This document shows positions 23,796-35,235 of a stretch of 64,000 bases of DNA, in pieces. The translations under genes and the position numbers were made by a program. How positions within the stretch are numbered: position 1 is the first letter of the stretch; each line of letters opens with the position of its first letter. Below the pieces are notes generated by a model. The model was not told where the DNA came from. It was given only the letters and a program-made list of their open reading frames with translations, and searched no databases. This DNA comes from Sindora glabra (lineage: Eukaryota; Streptophyta; Magnoliopsida; Fabales; Fabaceae). The DNA is taken from contig CM035227.1 in the NCBI GenBank assembly GCA_020226215.1, positions 3,403,343 to 3,467,342 of the forward strand, in the 5' to 3' direction.

Positions 23796-24537
23796 GTATT
23801 GAAGTGCCTCTCACTTCACCAGCTTCTCAAGTTTCCCTTGGGACAGAGGACAACTCCACCATTGCTGGTATGCTATCATCTCTCTTTCAACAGTCCTCTA
23901 ATCTAAACGCTACATATGATATCTATTAAATGCTTGGCCCCAAGCACGTCCGGTCGAACTCACTCAAACAGTGTGAGAAGCCTACACGCTGCGTCTTGAT
24001 GTTATCGGCTTGTGCTTAGGGCAAATGTATAAATGTGTCCTACAACCTCTACATTCAATGGTAAAAACAGATCAAATTTTGTTGGAATCGATTCAGCATC
24101 TATACTAAGTATTAAAATCGATTCAATAGCACTTCAACAATATGTTAATCGATTCAATCTTTATACAAATACAACTCCCACTACCAATACACCATAGCAG
24201 GGACCTAGGAATCAGAAAGCATATTTTTTAGAGAATGAAGGAATGAATTCTCCTTTATTGAAATCAATATTGATACATCCATATCAAAATAAATAGATAA
24301 ATGCGTTTATATATTAAGTTCTAACCACAAATTTAACTATCATAATAAACTTAGTTTAATTAACTAACTTACAAATCTGAATTAACCAGTGCACTTGTGA
24401 ACAGTTAACATTGTCCGAGTTCTGAAATTCCTGTTATGATTTGATGACTTTTACAATTGGGAATTTCAGCCTCTCCAGAAATTTCAATAGCGCCTATGCA
24501 TAACAAGAGCACTATGGGATTGAGAGCTTGGAAGTAG
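23796..24537 (+). CDS. Possible last two exons of an unidentified gene
   Basis: Two open segments (23796-23867 and 24470-24537) have matching phases and good splice signals: acceptor TTGTAG before the first, donor GTATGC after it, acceptor AATTTCAG before the second. Joined, they read GIEVPLTSPASQVSLG, then TEDNSTIAASPEISIAP, then MHNKSTMGLRAWK and a TAG stop. I do not recognise the family. Upstream exons are not obvious; an open stretch at 23530-23690 could belong but its frame is not convincing. The intron carries repeats with ATCGATTCAA motifs. It could be a real small gene, a lineage-specific gene or a pseudogene remnant. Confidence 0.35.
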
Positions 24538-25119
24538 CGAAGCCAATGATCTTAAGGCAGAGAGTAGTCTTGTTCTGCTGATGGCTATATGGCGGTTTTA
24601 GTACTCCCATTAGTGTTCCATTCAACAGATACTAATAATGCATTATGAGACCATGTTTAAATGAAAATTTGCTCTTTCTTTTTTGTTTTGGTCTTACAGT
24701 AGATTGGTTAGATCATTTCACGTACTAGAATTTGACAATTTGTACAAGCTAGGATTGTCCTACTCTTGGAACAAAAATTCAGTAGTTTCTGATAAATAAA
24801 TGAGCCATTTAGACATTATAATCCCTACATTGATCACAACCTGATGTCTGTAATATATAGCAAAATCTATTGTCTGATACAGAAGATAATAAGAAATTCT
24901 TCAGACGACTTAATCCATCTGATGAACTACCCAATAATAAAAATGAAACCCAACAATACTTCACAACAAACATTTTAGTTCATAGATACACTCAACGGGT
25001 TATACAATATAAACACATGCATCACCTTACAAATTGAGGGCAATGCACTAAGTCCAGATTCATTGGTCTCGAATTGTATAATGAACGTAAGTTGTGTTTG
25101 CAGTGTCTCTAATGCTAGA

Positions 25120-26620
25120 CTACTCCAAACTAGGAGCCACCTCTGTTGGATTGGACTCAAATACGTCTGAGTTGGATTCTTCAGGTTCTTCTAAAAGTTC
25201 TTGAGACTGAATAGATTCCTTGTAAGCAGGAGTCATCTTGAAATCTGTTGCCCCTTCGTTATACGTGACTGCGGCAATCACAGCAGAGATGGCCTGAGAT
25301 GGAAGTAAGTACACTAATAGTTAAAATCAAATCTTATGTCCATATGGTAGTGTCGGACTATCTTGATTGTCCAGGCAGATACGGGTAATGCTGCAGTAGG
25401 TTTACACATTAACTCACATGATCTCGATTTGAATTACTTTTTTCTACCTAAAAATATCTTTCGTAAAAATATAATTATAAATTATTAAAATAATAAAAAA
25501 TAATTTATATATTCAATATTAAATATAATAAATTTTGTGAAAGACAAAATCATCTTTTAATAAAGCAGAGATGGGTAATGCTGCAGTAGGTTCACACACT
25601 AACTCACATGATGTCAATTTGGCTTAGTTTATTTTGGCAGAAAACATTTTCCGTAACAATATAATTATAAATGACCAAAATCATGAAAAATAATTTATAC
25701 ATTCAATGTTAGATACAAGAATTTTGTGGAAGATAACTTCATCTTTTAAAGAGGAAGTTGTTATACTCTCCCACTATGACTCTTGAGATCATTTTTTTAA
25801 TCACAGAGTATAAAGATAAATGATACTCCTTCAGTTGTATATAATGAAATGAAATTTTTTCTAGAGAAAATGTTTTCCAAAAAAACAAAACAAACGGGGT
25901 ATGTAAAATTGGCTAACTGCGCACATGAAGCCACCTAAGGCAATTATCATTTTCCGGCAGAGAATCATGGGCTTCCAATATAAGAAACCAGAAAATTATA
26001 ACATTGATTTGGCATCTCATTAAACAGCATGACAATCAGAAAGTTACTTCCTCCCACATTGCTTCGAGTAAAGGCTATCGTGACGTTATGATTGGAAATT
26101 AGCATATCGCATTCCTTAGCAATTAGCATCAAATGAGTTCAACATAGTATATACAAAGCATAAAACTTCAACTCATCAAAGCAAAAATCCGTGAAAGTTT
26201 AAAATTGGGAGGGGGGAGGAAGGAACAATTAAGAAATTATACCGCAAAAACAAGGCCAAAAGCCCACAAATACTGCACGAAGAACCCCAGACCATCCCAC
26301 TGTTCACCTTCCCAGAAGTCTGGTTTATCACCGGGAAGCTCCGGCAAGAAATAGTCATCGTCATCGTCGTCAACAGATTCATCCTCCGCAGAGCGTTGCT
26401 GCTCTTGTTCTTCGGTTGTTGTGGAACCTCTCCGTTTCTTGCTGTCGAATCTTCCCGATCGAGGCTGAAATTTTTTAGCAGAAACTATGTGAAGGTTTCT
26501 TCTACTCAACAATGGAAGAGAGAAGAGGGGACGATTAAGGAAGGAAGCGCATGGAGTTTGGACAGTGATGCAATAAGGCATCCTAGTTCCACCCCCACCA
26601 ATGCCTATGGTTAACGCCAT
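25120..26620 (-). CDS. Predicted plastid-targeted single-pass membrane protein of unknown function
   Basis: Two exons (26620-26243 and 25293-25120) join in phase 0 with GT-AG signals to give 183 aa ending at TAG. Residues 1 to about 75 are rich in Ser, Arg and Lys with few acidic residues until 70, as in a chloroplast transit peptide. An acidic run with seven consecutive residues at 83-89 follows. Next is the conserved-looking FWEGEQWDGLGFFVQYLWAF leading into one hydrophobic segment (about 112-136), then TYNEGATDFKMTPAYKESIQ and an acidic tail. The exon junction falls inside the membrane segment. The layout suggests a thylakoid or envelope protein with short soluble ends. I do not recognise a named family; location and topology are inferred from composition. 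Confidence 0.8.
25383..25755. repeat. Diverged tandem duplication in the intron of the plastid-protein gene
   Basis: GGGTAATGCTGCAGTAGG starts at 25383 and again at 25573, giving a period of 190 bases. Similarity continues through ACTCACATGAT, ATATAATTATAAAT, AATTTATA.ATTCAAT and TCATCTTTTAA. The second unit runs into the full MITE-A copy. The first unit therefore contains only the left part of that MITE, so the duplication arose after MITE insertion. Confidence 0.75.
25627..25896. mobile_element. MITE-A copy in the intron of the plastid-protein gene
   Basis: The left end GTTTATTTTGGCAGAAAACA and the inverted right end CCCCGTTTGTTTTGTTTTTT followed by GGAAAACATTTTC form imperfect inverted repeats. 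The interior shares AATTTATACATTCAATGTTA with the other MITE-A copies. It is non-coding and entirely within intron 1. Confidence 0.6.
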
Positions 26621-26760
26621 TCCAATTCGTGGATAAGAGCTCGGAGCACTGCCAAGTTGTGATTTTTCGTGTGGATGTGGAAAGGGAAATCGAAACGTTT
26701 ACGGTCCGATTGCAGGGTCCAGATCCGTTTGCCCGTATGTAAACCGAGTTTGGGTTCCTT
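26621..26760 (-). promoter_or_regulatory. Promoter-proximal region of the plastid-protein gene
   Basis: This GC-richer stretch lies upstream of the ATG at 26620 on the minus strand. No core promoter element could be assigned with confidence. Confidence 0.3.
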
Positions 26761-27365
26761 ATATACCCGGTCTCTTTACCATTTTCTAATAACAATTGGA
26801 TTGGATTTGAGTTTTTGGATCGAAAGAAGGCAAACAGCCCAATACACCAAGAGGTCCAGGGCCTTGCTCGTCTTTCAAAATAAAGTGAATAAACTAGCAA
26901 AAATTCAACTAGAATCTGATCCAAATACATATTAATTTATTTTTTTACATTATTAAGTTGTTCTTAAAAAAAAGTCAAAATTTTATTTTTAATTATTCAA
27001 TGACATTTAATCCAATTCTTCTGTTAGTCTACTGTTTAAATCCCTAATAGTATTGTTGATATTGAATTTAATTTATTGGCATGAAAAGAAAGATTTTATA
27101 TCTAGCTGTATCTTTGTTTCTTATTGGCTTGCTAGTAAAAGATCTTCATTTGACATAATCAAAGGATTAAATTAATATATACTGCATTATGCCTTTAGTC
27201 TATTTCTTTTGCTACAATTGTTAGTCTTATTGTTACACACATTAGTGTAGCGCATTAAAAAGATATTTTCTTTATAATTTTCATCAAATATCAATTTATT
27301 TTCTCATATTTCTCTAAGCTGGAATTTAAAATTATGATAGACAAAATCTTTACCCAGACAACTAA

Positions 27366-28156
27366 CCCTTTGTTTGGAATAGGGGGAGCAGGGAAGAAGG
27401 GGTGGAACGAGGGTGAAAATCAAATTTCACCTATTTTGGATGGTTTGACAGTTTATGAAGGGTGTAAGTGAGAAGGAAAATTAGCAATGGGGCCCACAGC
27501 ATTTTTTACCCCTCTGAAATGGAAGGTTTTGACTGTGCAACTCATCCGCCCCTGCTGCCCATGAACTATGCTCCCTTTGCTGGAGCGGTAGTTTCATTTT
27601 TTTTATTTTTTTTTTCTTTCCTTTTTTTCATTCCTTAATTAAAAACAATCAAACCAACTATTCTTGAATTTTTGAATCAATCAAATTCCTAAATTAGAAA
27701 ATAATAAATCAAATTATTTCTTAATTAATTTAGACAATCAAATTAATAAGATTAAAAAGAAATTAGTAATTTTTTTGTAACTATGTATTTTATAAAATTT
27801 TTATATTAAAAAATTTATTTCATTTATCATCAAAATAAAAATAAATTATGTAAAATTAATTACTAATTAATATCATCAAATATAAAATAAATTATATATA
27901 GTCAATTCTCTCAAAATAAATTATTATTAATTATTTATATTTTTATTAAACATAGTTATTATGGTAATTTGATTCAATCTCATTTTCTCCTCCCTCAATT
28001 TTTACATATTCCAAAAAAAAAAATTAACTTCACTCTCATTTTTTTCCCTTCTATTTTCACCAATTCCAAATAACCTAAGTGAAATTACTTCCCCCTCCAT
28101 TTCCTCTCACTTCCATTTCTTCCCCCTTCTATTTTCACCTCCACCCAAATAAAACC
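27366..28156. mobile_element. Tourist/Harbinger-like non-autonomous element (791 bp)
   Basis: The ends CCCTTTGTTTGG and, inverted, GGTTTTATTTGG are followed by GGTGAAAAT-rich subterminal arms in inverted orientation. It is flanked by TAA on each side (27363-27365 and 28157-28159), the 3-bp duplication expected for PIF/Harbinger elements. The subterminal arms resemble those of the element at 58055-60644, so the two belong to one family. No coding capacity. Confidence 0.75.
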
Positions 28157-28268
28157 TAAAAATATGATTGCCTGTGTTGGCAAAACAGGCAGAAGCAATT
28201 AGCCTTGGGATTTGTATCGTATATGAGCATGATATTAATGCTTAGCAATCCAATATGCAAAGACACCT

Positions 28269-28440
28269 AAGATATGTTTATTTTTTTGGAAGATTTTTTT
28301 ATAGAAAAATTTTGTCTTCTTTAATATAGATAAAAGAGTACCATATGTATTTATATTTTATAATAAAAAAATGGTATCTAATATCATAATTGAGGAAGAA
28401 AATAATTTTTTCTTAAAAAAAAATCTTCCATCAAATTTCT
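28269..28440. repeat. Short inverted-repeat segment, possible MITE
   Basis: GGAAGATTTTTTTATAGAAA at about 28289 is mirrored by the inverted partner TTTTTTCTTAAAAAAAAATC followed by TTCC at about 28408-28431, forming a foldback of about 140 bp. It lies just before the LINE remnant. No target duplication was found. Confidence 0.4.
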
Positions 28441-28668
28441 TATATTTTTATTTATATAATGCGATTATCAGTTGTTCCTTTCATCACTTTTAATGAAATT
28501 GAGAAAATTCAAAGAAATTTTATTTAGGAACATAAAGTAAACAAGAAAAAGTTTCATATTATAAGGTGGGATTTGTTTTCTCAAATAAATATGTTGGGGA
28601 GGTGGGATTCATGAATAAGGCATGCATTAGGGAACTTGCTTGGCAGTTAATAATTGGAGACATAGGAC

Positions 28669-29749
28669 TAGAGATGTCAAAATGGGTTAAATTTAATGAA
28701 TTAATTTGAGATTCGTATAATTTTACTTAATCTAAAACTGAAATTGATATAGAAAATAATAACAATGGCTCTATCTATTAAGAAATTGGAATTGATTAGC
28801 TTGATCTAATAAAAGATTGCGACTAATAAGTATTAACTCGTTGAACTATTGCGTTAGTTCGTTAGCCTAATAATAATAGTAAGTAATACATAATTAATTT
28901 ATTATTGTATGTTTAATTTTTATATAAATCTTAAAATAATAATTTTGATATATTAAAATTCTATATATGAGCAATATAAAATTATTTTTAATATTAAAAT
29001 TAATAAATTTATATATTTAATATTATCAATATATATTATATAATTTTATCAAAATAAATAATTATATTAGAATTGAATTAATAATTTAATATTAAAAGTT
29101 TGAATTATTTAAAAATTTTAAATAAATAATTTTGACATTAATTTTAAATATATTATATACATGTATATAATATAATAAATTATTATGATTTATTATTATA
29201 TATAAATTATTATAATTATTTTTATTGATATATTATTTATATAATTATTTATTTATATATTTAAAAATATATAAATTATTAAATGTATTTATTTTTATAT
29301 ATAATACTTTAAACTTGATTAATATATATTTAATAATATAAATTTATTTTATTAAATAAAATAAATATATAATATATATTTATTGTATAATATAAAATAA
29401 ATATATAAAATTATTGATTAATATAAAATTTAAATTATTTTATTAAATATATATTATTAAATGCAAATTCTCACATTAATTAGATTTTAATAATATATAT
29501 TTATTTTCACATATAATATATATGATAATAATATATTTTAATTAATTAATAATATAAAATTAATAATGAATAAATAACTAATATGATAATAATAATAAAA
29601 TATAACGGATTATAATAACCTATATGATAAATGTTGATTTTGAACTAGAACCGGTATTATAACAACTCGATCTGGACTCGACTTGACATGCAATTTTTGC
29701 CCATTAAATTAACCTGATAGGGTTGGGTTAACTTATTTTGATAAATTTA
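28669..29749. mobile_element. hAT-like non-autonomous element interrupting the LINE (1081 bp)
   Basis: The left end TAGAGATGTCAAAATGGGTT and, inverted, the right end TAAATTTATCAAAATAAGTT are imperfect inverted repeats. The flanking octamers CATAGGAC (28661-28668) and CACAAGAC (29750-29757) match at 6 of 8 positions. The interior is extremely AT-rich with no coding potential. Removing it brings LINE segments together. Confidence 0.7.
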
Positions 29750-30058
29750 CACAAGACTCTAGATTTCTATTTTAAAGGATAAATTTATATAACATTATGA
29801 CTGGACTATAAACGTAGTGGTTAAAAACTCTAACTCATTTATGTGGAAGAATATGGCTAAACTTTAGCCAAATACCATTCAAGCTACCATTAAATAGGTA
29901 TTCAATATGTTAACAACATCCTTTTGGAAAGATTGCTAATTAGGGAAGGAGATCCTTCTTAATAAAGCTATTAAAGATATTTCTTGTGAATTTATAGATG
30001 TTCATATTACAAGTTTTTTGTTTGACAATGGAGAATGAGATTTAAATCAGCTTAGAGT

Positions 30059-31057
30059 TAAGGGTGCTAATTTTTAATGCGACACAAATTTAGAAGGCTT
30101 AGGTTAAGCATAATCAGGTTCGAATCAACCTACATAACACGTCTTAACTCATTTAAGTTACACATATTATTAATTGGATCAATCTAACTCATGTAACCCA
30201 TAAAAATAAATTATATAATATATAGAATTATTAATTATCAGTTTATATAGAATATAAATTTCAAAATTTTAAACTAAATTTGTTTAAAAGAATAAACCCT
30301 GAAACATTTAGTTTTAAAGTAAAACTTTAAAAATAAAAAAAATTAAAAGTGAAAGGTGAAGAAAACTAAAAGTTTAAAACTATAAATATCAACAAACTTA
30401 AATGAAAAGTCCTAATTTCTAAAAGATTAAAATAAATAGCCTAAACTAGAGTGGCTAAGCCTAAATGCAAAGAAGAAAATAGAATAAAAGTAATCTAAAT
30501 TCTAATGTAGCAACTCGTCTCTTACATCTCTTAGTAATAATGATGAAATAACAATAATGATGCAGTAGTGAGAGCAACGTAACTATTTCTTTATTTCAAT
30601 GAGTTCCTTTTCTTTGATTGAATAGTAAAAATCTTATTAAAATCTGATTATATGTATAGAATATGTTTTTAAACCTGATTAGATGCAGATTTTAAATAAA
30701 CTAATAAGAGAGATAAATAAGAGAAAAATAAAGAAATATTTTTACTAAATATTAAATAAAAAATAACTTTTAATATCTTTTTAAATTCATTCTCATTCAA
30801 ATAAGATGAAAAGTAATTTTTCTTAATATTTAAAGTTTATTAAATAAATAAAAATAAAAAATAAATATAAATAAGTTGATAAATGGGTTCAAATTAAATA
30901 ACTTGTGTAAGCATATTATAAATATTTTATGTTAGGTGAGTTATGTCATGTCAACTTATAAAATTAAATAGGTCATGTTCAAGTCCAATGTAAACAGGTT
31001 AAGACCATACCTCAATCGGACACCAACTTGACCCATTAACCCAGATTGCTAACCTTA
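30059..31057. mobile_element. hAT-like non-autonomous element interrupting the LINE (999 bp)
   Basis: The ends TAAGGGTGCTAATTTTTA and, inverted, TAAGGTTAGCAATCTGGG are inverted repeats of the hAT type. The flanking octamers CTTAGAGT (30051-30058) and CTTAAACT (31058-31065) match at 6 of 8 positions. LINE-like coding resumes directly after the right flank. No transposase is encoded. Confidence 0.75.
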
Positions 31058-32240
31058 CTTAAACTTTAGCTGCTTAGAGAATTAATTTTACAAATTTTTG
31101 TTGTACCTACTTTTGTGATGGCTTTGTCTTTTGATATCTTAGTATGGAATAAAAGCATTTATGATGTATTTAGTATCAAACTAGCCTATGAATCCCTATT
31201 ATACTAAAATTCAAATGTGTTAATTAGTTTTGGAGAAGAATTTAGGCACTTAAGGGTCTTCAGAAGTTATAATTATTCATTTGGAAATGTTTGCATAGAA
31301 GGTTGTTCATTAATCAAAGGCATCATAAAGCGAGGTCTAGGTGAAGCATTATGCAACTTCTATCATCAAGCAATTGAAGATGAGATTCACATGTTGAGAA
31401 ACTACTCTATAATCAAAGACATTTGGCTAAAATTGATCATCATGAACTAGTGAACAAATATATTTTCTCTAGAATTAGAGGACTAATGTCATTTTAATTC
31501 CCAAATGTAGTTGGGTTCTAATACTTCTCAAGATTTGTTTCTAATATGGGGTTATGTTGTTTAGTGGTTATGGATATAGATGAATAATTTTATTTTTAAT
31601 CTATAGAAGAAAAAATTATTCAATCTAGTAGTTTTTATTTTTCATTATGTTGTCGATATCTCAAATGTTTTCACTTTGAATGTTGTGAGTAGGAAAAGTT
31701 TGGACTATAGAAAGATTCAAATAAGTTGGAATCCTATTTTAAAAGGGTAGGTCAAAGTTAACATTAACTATGCTTTTAAATCTAACCTAGGTTTTACGGG
31801 TGGTGGTGGTCTCATTAGGAATGAGAAGGGTAGGTAGTTGAAAAGTTTTGATAAAAAACCTAGGAATTTGTTCTTCTTTGATTGCAAAACTATAAATTGT
31901 TTTTCATGGATTATTCTTAGTCCATTAGCTTAGGTTTAAAAGTATAGCTTTGGAATCAAAATCTTCACTTTTGGTTTAACTCTTTAAAAAGGAAAGTAAA
32001 AGCTCATTATGACATATGACACTTTTATCTTGAGGTAAGAATTTATTTAATCAAAATTGGCAAGTCATTGTTCAACATAGTTAGTACGAAATGAATTAAC
32101 GTGCAGATTAGCTAGCTTCATTTAGTCTAAAGGATGATCTTTATTTACATGTTTAGTATCACCTTTAGCAAATTTTAATAGTTTATTATTTAATGATATT
32201 ATTAGGGTTTTCATACTTAAATAGTTTATATGTAATTTTC

Positions 32241-33948
32241 CCTTTTCTATTAGGCTTAGTCCATTTCTTTTACCCAAAAAAATATTAAATATATGAATCA
32301 TTTTCTATTATCTTAATATCTTACAACTATATTTTTATAAAAGATGTTTTTATCCAAAACAAACAAAGCCTTATAATGTCCTGTAAAATCCTTTATGGAT
32401 ACTTAGAGCATGTATAAAAGCAAAGTTATGCATTGCCAATATGAAGAAATAAAATTATGTCATGCCTAATAGTTATAACTTTTAACATTATTACAAACGC
32501 TTGATACTAACAACTTGGGATGAGTGCTACTATTTAGTTGTTTAATAAAAATCCAAAGTTAATGGTATAGTAGCATAAGGAATTGTTTGATATATAGATA
32601 AAATTAATTGATTATTGATAAATTTAAGTGTATATTATAACTTTTTTATGGTTGGCTTAACTGCCTTTGAATATCATTCTTTTCAATTTCATCCAAAATC
32701 AAGTTCTCAATCTTGCCTAGCATAAAAGAAAACTAAATCCCCTGAGTTAACCATTGGAGGGAAATTAAAAGAAAAAAAAGGAACTTTTGGCAAAAAATTC
32801 TTCCCTCGATAATTTGCTTCTATTTTAGGAAATTTTCAAATGAGCAATTTCAATAAAATCTTTTAATTTTTTATTTTACTATATTCAACTTCATGTATTC
32901 TTTTATACATTCTTTTATTCGTAAAGTATATCAAATGTACAAAAATGGCTATAAGAAATTTTTTGTTATTGATGTTAATAGCTATTCTTAGAGGAATATT
33001 TTAATTTAATGCTAATGATTTAATAGTTATCCTTGTAATTCTAGAATATTTCAAATTATACTCTAATATATTACTTAAATATAGTAAGAAAGATATACAA
33101 TTTGATGAAACTATTATAAAATATATATTCATAGAGATCAAATCTTGAATGCCGCGGAAGATATAAAGCCATTAAGAATATTAAATGTCATTTGAACTAA
33201 ATATTTTTTATATTTATTATTATTTTTTAGTTATATGATTTATCCAAGAGAGAGATCAAACTTAAAAAATAATAAATAGTCTTACCAATAATTAATTAAT
33301 TTTATTTTTTTGGAAAGAGAACCAATTTTAGATATATTTAGTAAAAATTATAATTAATTAACAAACAATAGTTAATAATTTAACTTTTTTAATTATAATT
33401 TTTCTCATTAAAAATCTTTACAATAATTATCTCTCATGAAAAATAATTATCATTAAAAATCACAGTATTAATGAAAAAAAATCATGATTATTACATATTG
33501 CAATCAATCATTAGTTACAAATCAAGCCCTAAATCTGATAAAGGCTTTTGCTTTTGCTGAGAAAAATTTAGTCTCTCTGCCACTACCTCGATCAGAGAAT
33601 TTTAATATAGGCAAATTCTTTTATATATCAAACTTATCCATATATTAAATATTTAACAAATCACCTTCAATTTTTTATTAAGTTTTATAATTTTTTTTAA
33701 AACAAATTCATATGACTTACAATCAATTTATCATGCGTTGATAAAATTAGCTTAGTGTAAAAAAATCTTAAATGTAAATACTTCGAATGTAAGTCAGAAA
33801 TATTAAATGAAAAAACAAGAGTCCATATTTAAAATTTCAAAACGAAAAATACTCAACTTCAAAAGTTTAAACAAAATTAACCAAAAACTGCCGCACTTTC
33901 AAATCGGGAAATACATGACTGTAAATATTTACAAATTTTGTTTTGTCC
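32241..33948. other. AT-rich intergenic region
   Basis: No gene is supported. 32281-32375 has the MITE-A phrases TATCTTAATATCTTACAACT and CCAAAACAAACAAAGCC, probably the right half of another copy. The rest is AT-rich without recognisable structure. Confidence 0.5.
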
Positions 33949-34521
33949 ACTGTTTTAAAATTTGAACTGACCGAAAAAACAAGCTAATTTAACCCTTAAA
34001 TTTAATTTTGTAAAAATCTGAATTCAGCTACTCCAACTTGGCAAAATCCTAAGTTAAATCAATAATCTGTTCAATCCGTCTACCTATTTTTTTATTTTCT
34101 TACGAAATGATGAAAATTTAACTTTAATTTGAAAGTCTAATGAAAATAAAACTTAAATTAAAACAAAATAAATAAAATTTAAAATATCAATAATAATAAA
34201 TTTTCTTTTCTAAAAATTTTGAATTTTTTAATTGCTAAAAATAAAAACATATTAAACTTTTTCTGCAAAAATATGTTAACAAAACTTTAAAATTTTTTAA
34301 TATTAATAATTTAAAATATTTAAAATTCATGAAAAAAATGAAATTAAAAAAAATTATTTACTCTTTATTTAAATTAAATTTATGTTAAATATTAATATTT
34401 ATTTATTATTTTAAAAATATAATAATAAAATATGTAATTTATTACGTATAAAAATATGATAGTTAGTTCGACCATCGACCCGTTCAATCAACCCCCCTCA
34501 ATATAAACTTTTAAAATACTG
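33949..34521. mobile_element. Mutator-like MITE with perfect 9-bp target duplication
   Basis: The 573-bp segment is flanked on both sides by GTTTTGTCC (33940-33948 and 34522-34530). The ends ACTGTTTTAAAA and, inverted, CAGTATTTTAAAA are imperfect inverted repeats. A 9-bp duplication points to the Mutator superfamily. The interior is AT-rich with no coding potential. Confidence 0.8.
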
Positions 34522-34530
34522 GTTTTGTCC

Positions 34531-35235
34531 CAAGGTAATGTCTCGGGTCCTACAATTATAGACTCCAACAGTTATAGACTGCATATAGGCATTATGTTCA
34601 ATTATATCCTCGAAACTCGAAAAACTCTAGCACGATCATCGTCCAAAAATATGTTTGTTTATTATTTTTAAATATAATTTTTTATTTTTTATTTTTAAAA
34701 ATAAATTTATTTAGCAAATCATTTTTATAATTTATTTCTAAAACTATTATTTAAAAAGTTAAAAAATAAAATTTATTCTAGACTCCTTTTTCTCATTAAG
34801 ATTTTATAATTAAAACTTTTATTTGCTTATTCTATCAAATATTATTTATTTATTATTTTTTAATTCAAAAACAACTATTGAAAATAAAAAAATAAAATCA
34901 CGTTCATACACACTCCGGATCACCCATTACTCATTTAAAGAAAAAATACGAGAAAAATTTAAAGAGTGCACAGTGCTTCAAGAAGACTAAAACAAAAATT
35001 AAGGCAACAAAGTTGCAATGACACATCTAAACCGATTGTTTGCCAAACAAACAGAAAGAGAGAACAGAGACATCTACATTTTCACAACTACATCCTCCGT
35101 TTCTATGCATTTTTTCCCCATCCTCCAACTAGATTTACAAGTTTCACAGCAAAAAAATAAAATAAAACTAGCTGACTAAACGTTTCGGCAAGACCGCAGC
35201 AAAAAATACCGCCACGCCGAAATGTTTCACACATA
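34531..35235. other. Intergenic region and 3' flank of the acidic-protein gene
   Basis: AT-rich up to about 34920, then mixed composition that includes the likely 3' UTR of the minus-strand gene ending at 35236. Nothing else is recognised. Confidence 0.4.

Larger units (their letters stand above)
28490..32240 (+). pseudogene. Decayed plant LINE (L1-type) ORF2 3' portion, interrupted by two hAT elements
   Basis: Four blocks on the plus strand line up, in the order found in plant L1 ORF2. At 28490-28660 is the end of the reverse-transcriptase region (EIEKIQRNFI, KFHIIRWDLFSQ, NKACIRELAWQL). At 29760-30050 is the linker (LWKNMAKLW, FLFDNGEWDLNQLRV). At 31066-31440 is the zinc-binding RT-associated domain (FDILVWNKSIYDVFSIKLAY, KLFIWKCLHRRL-like). 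At 31745-31900 and 32080-32130 is RNase H (VKVNINYAFKSN, GGGGLIRNEKG, VRNELTCRLASF). Stops and frameshifts throughout show it is dead. The first gap is a hAT element at 28669-29749 and the second a hAT element at 30059-31057. The catalytic part of the RT and ORF1 are missing upstream. Confidence 0.8.
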
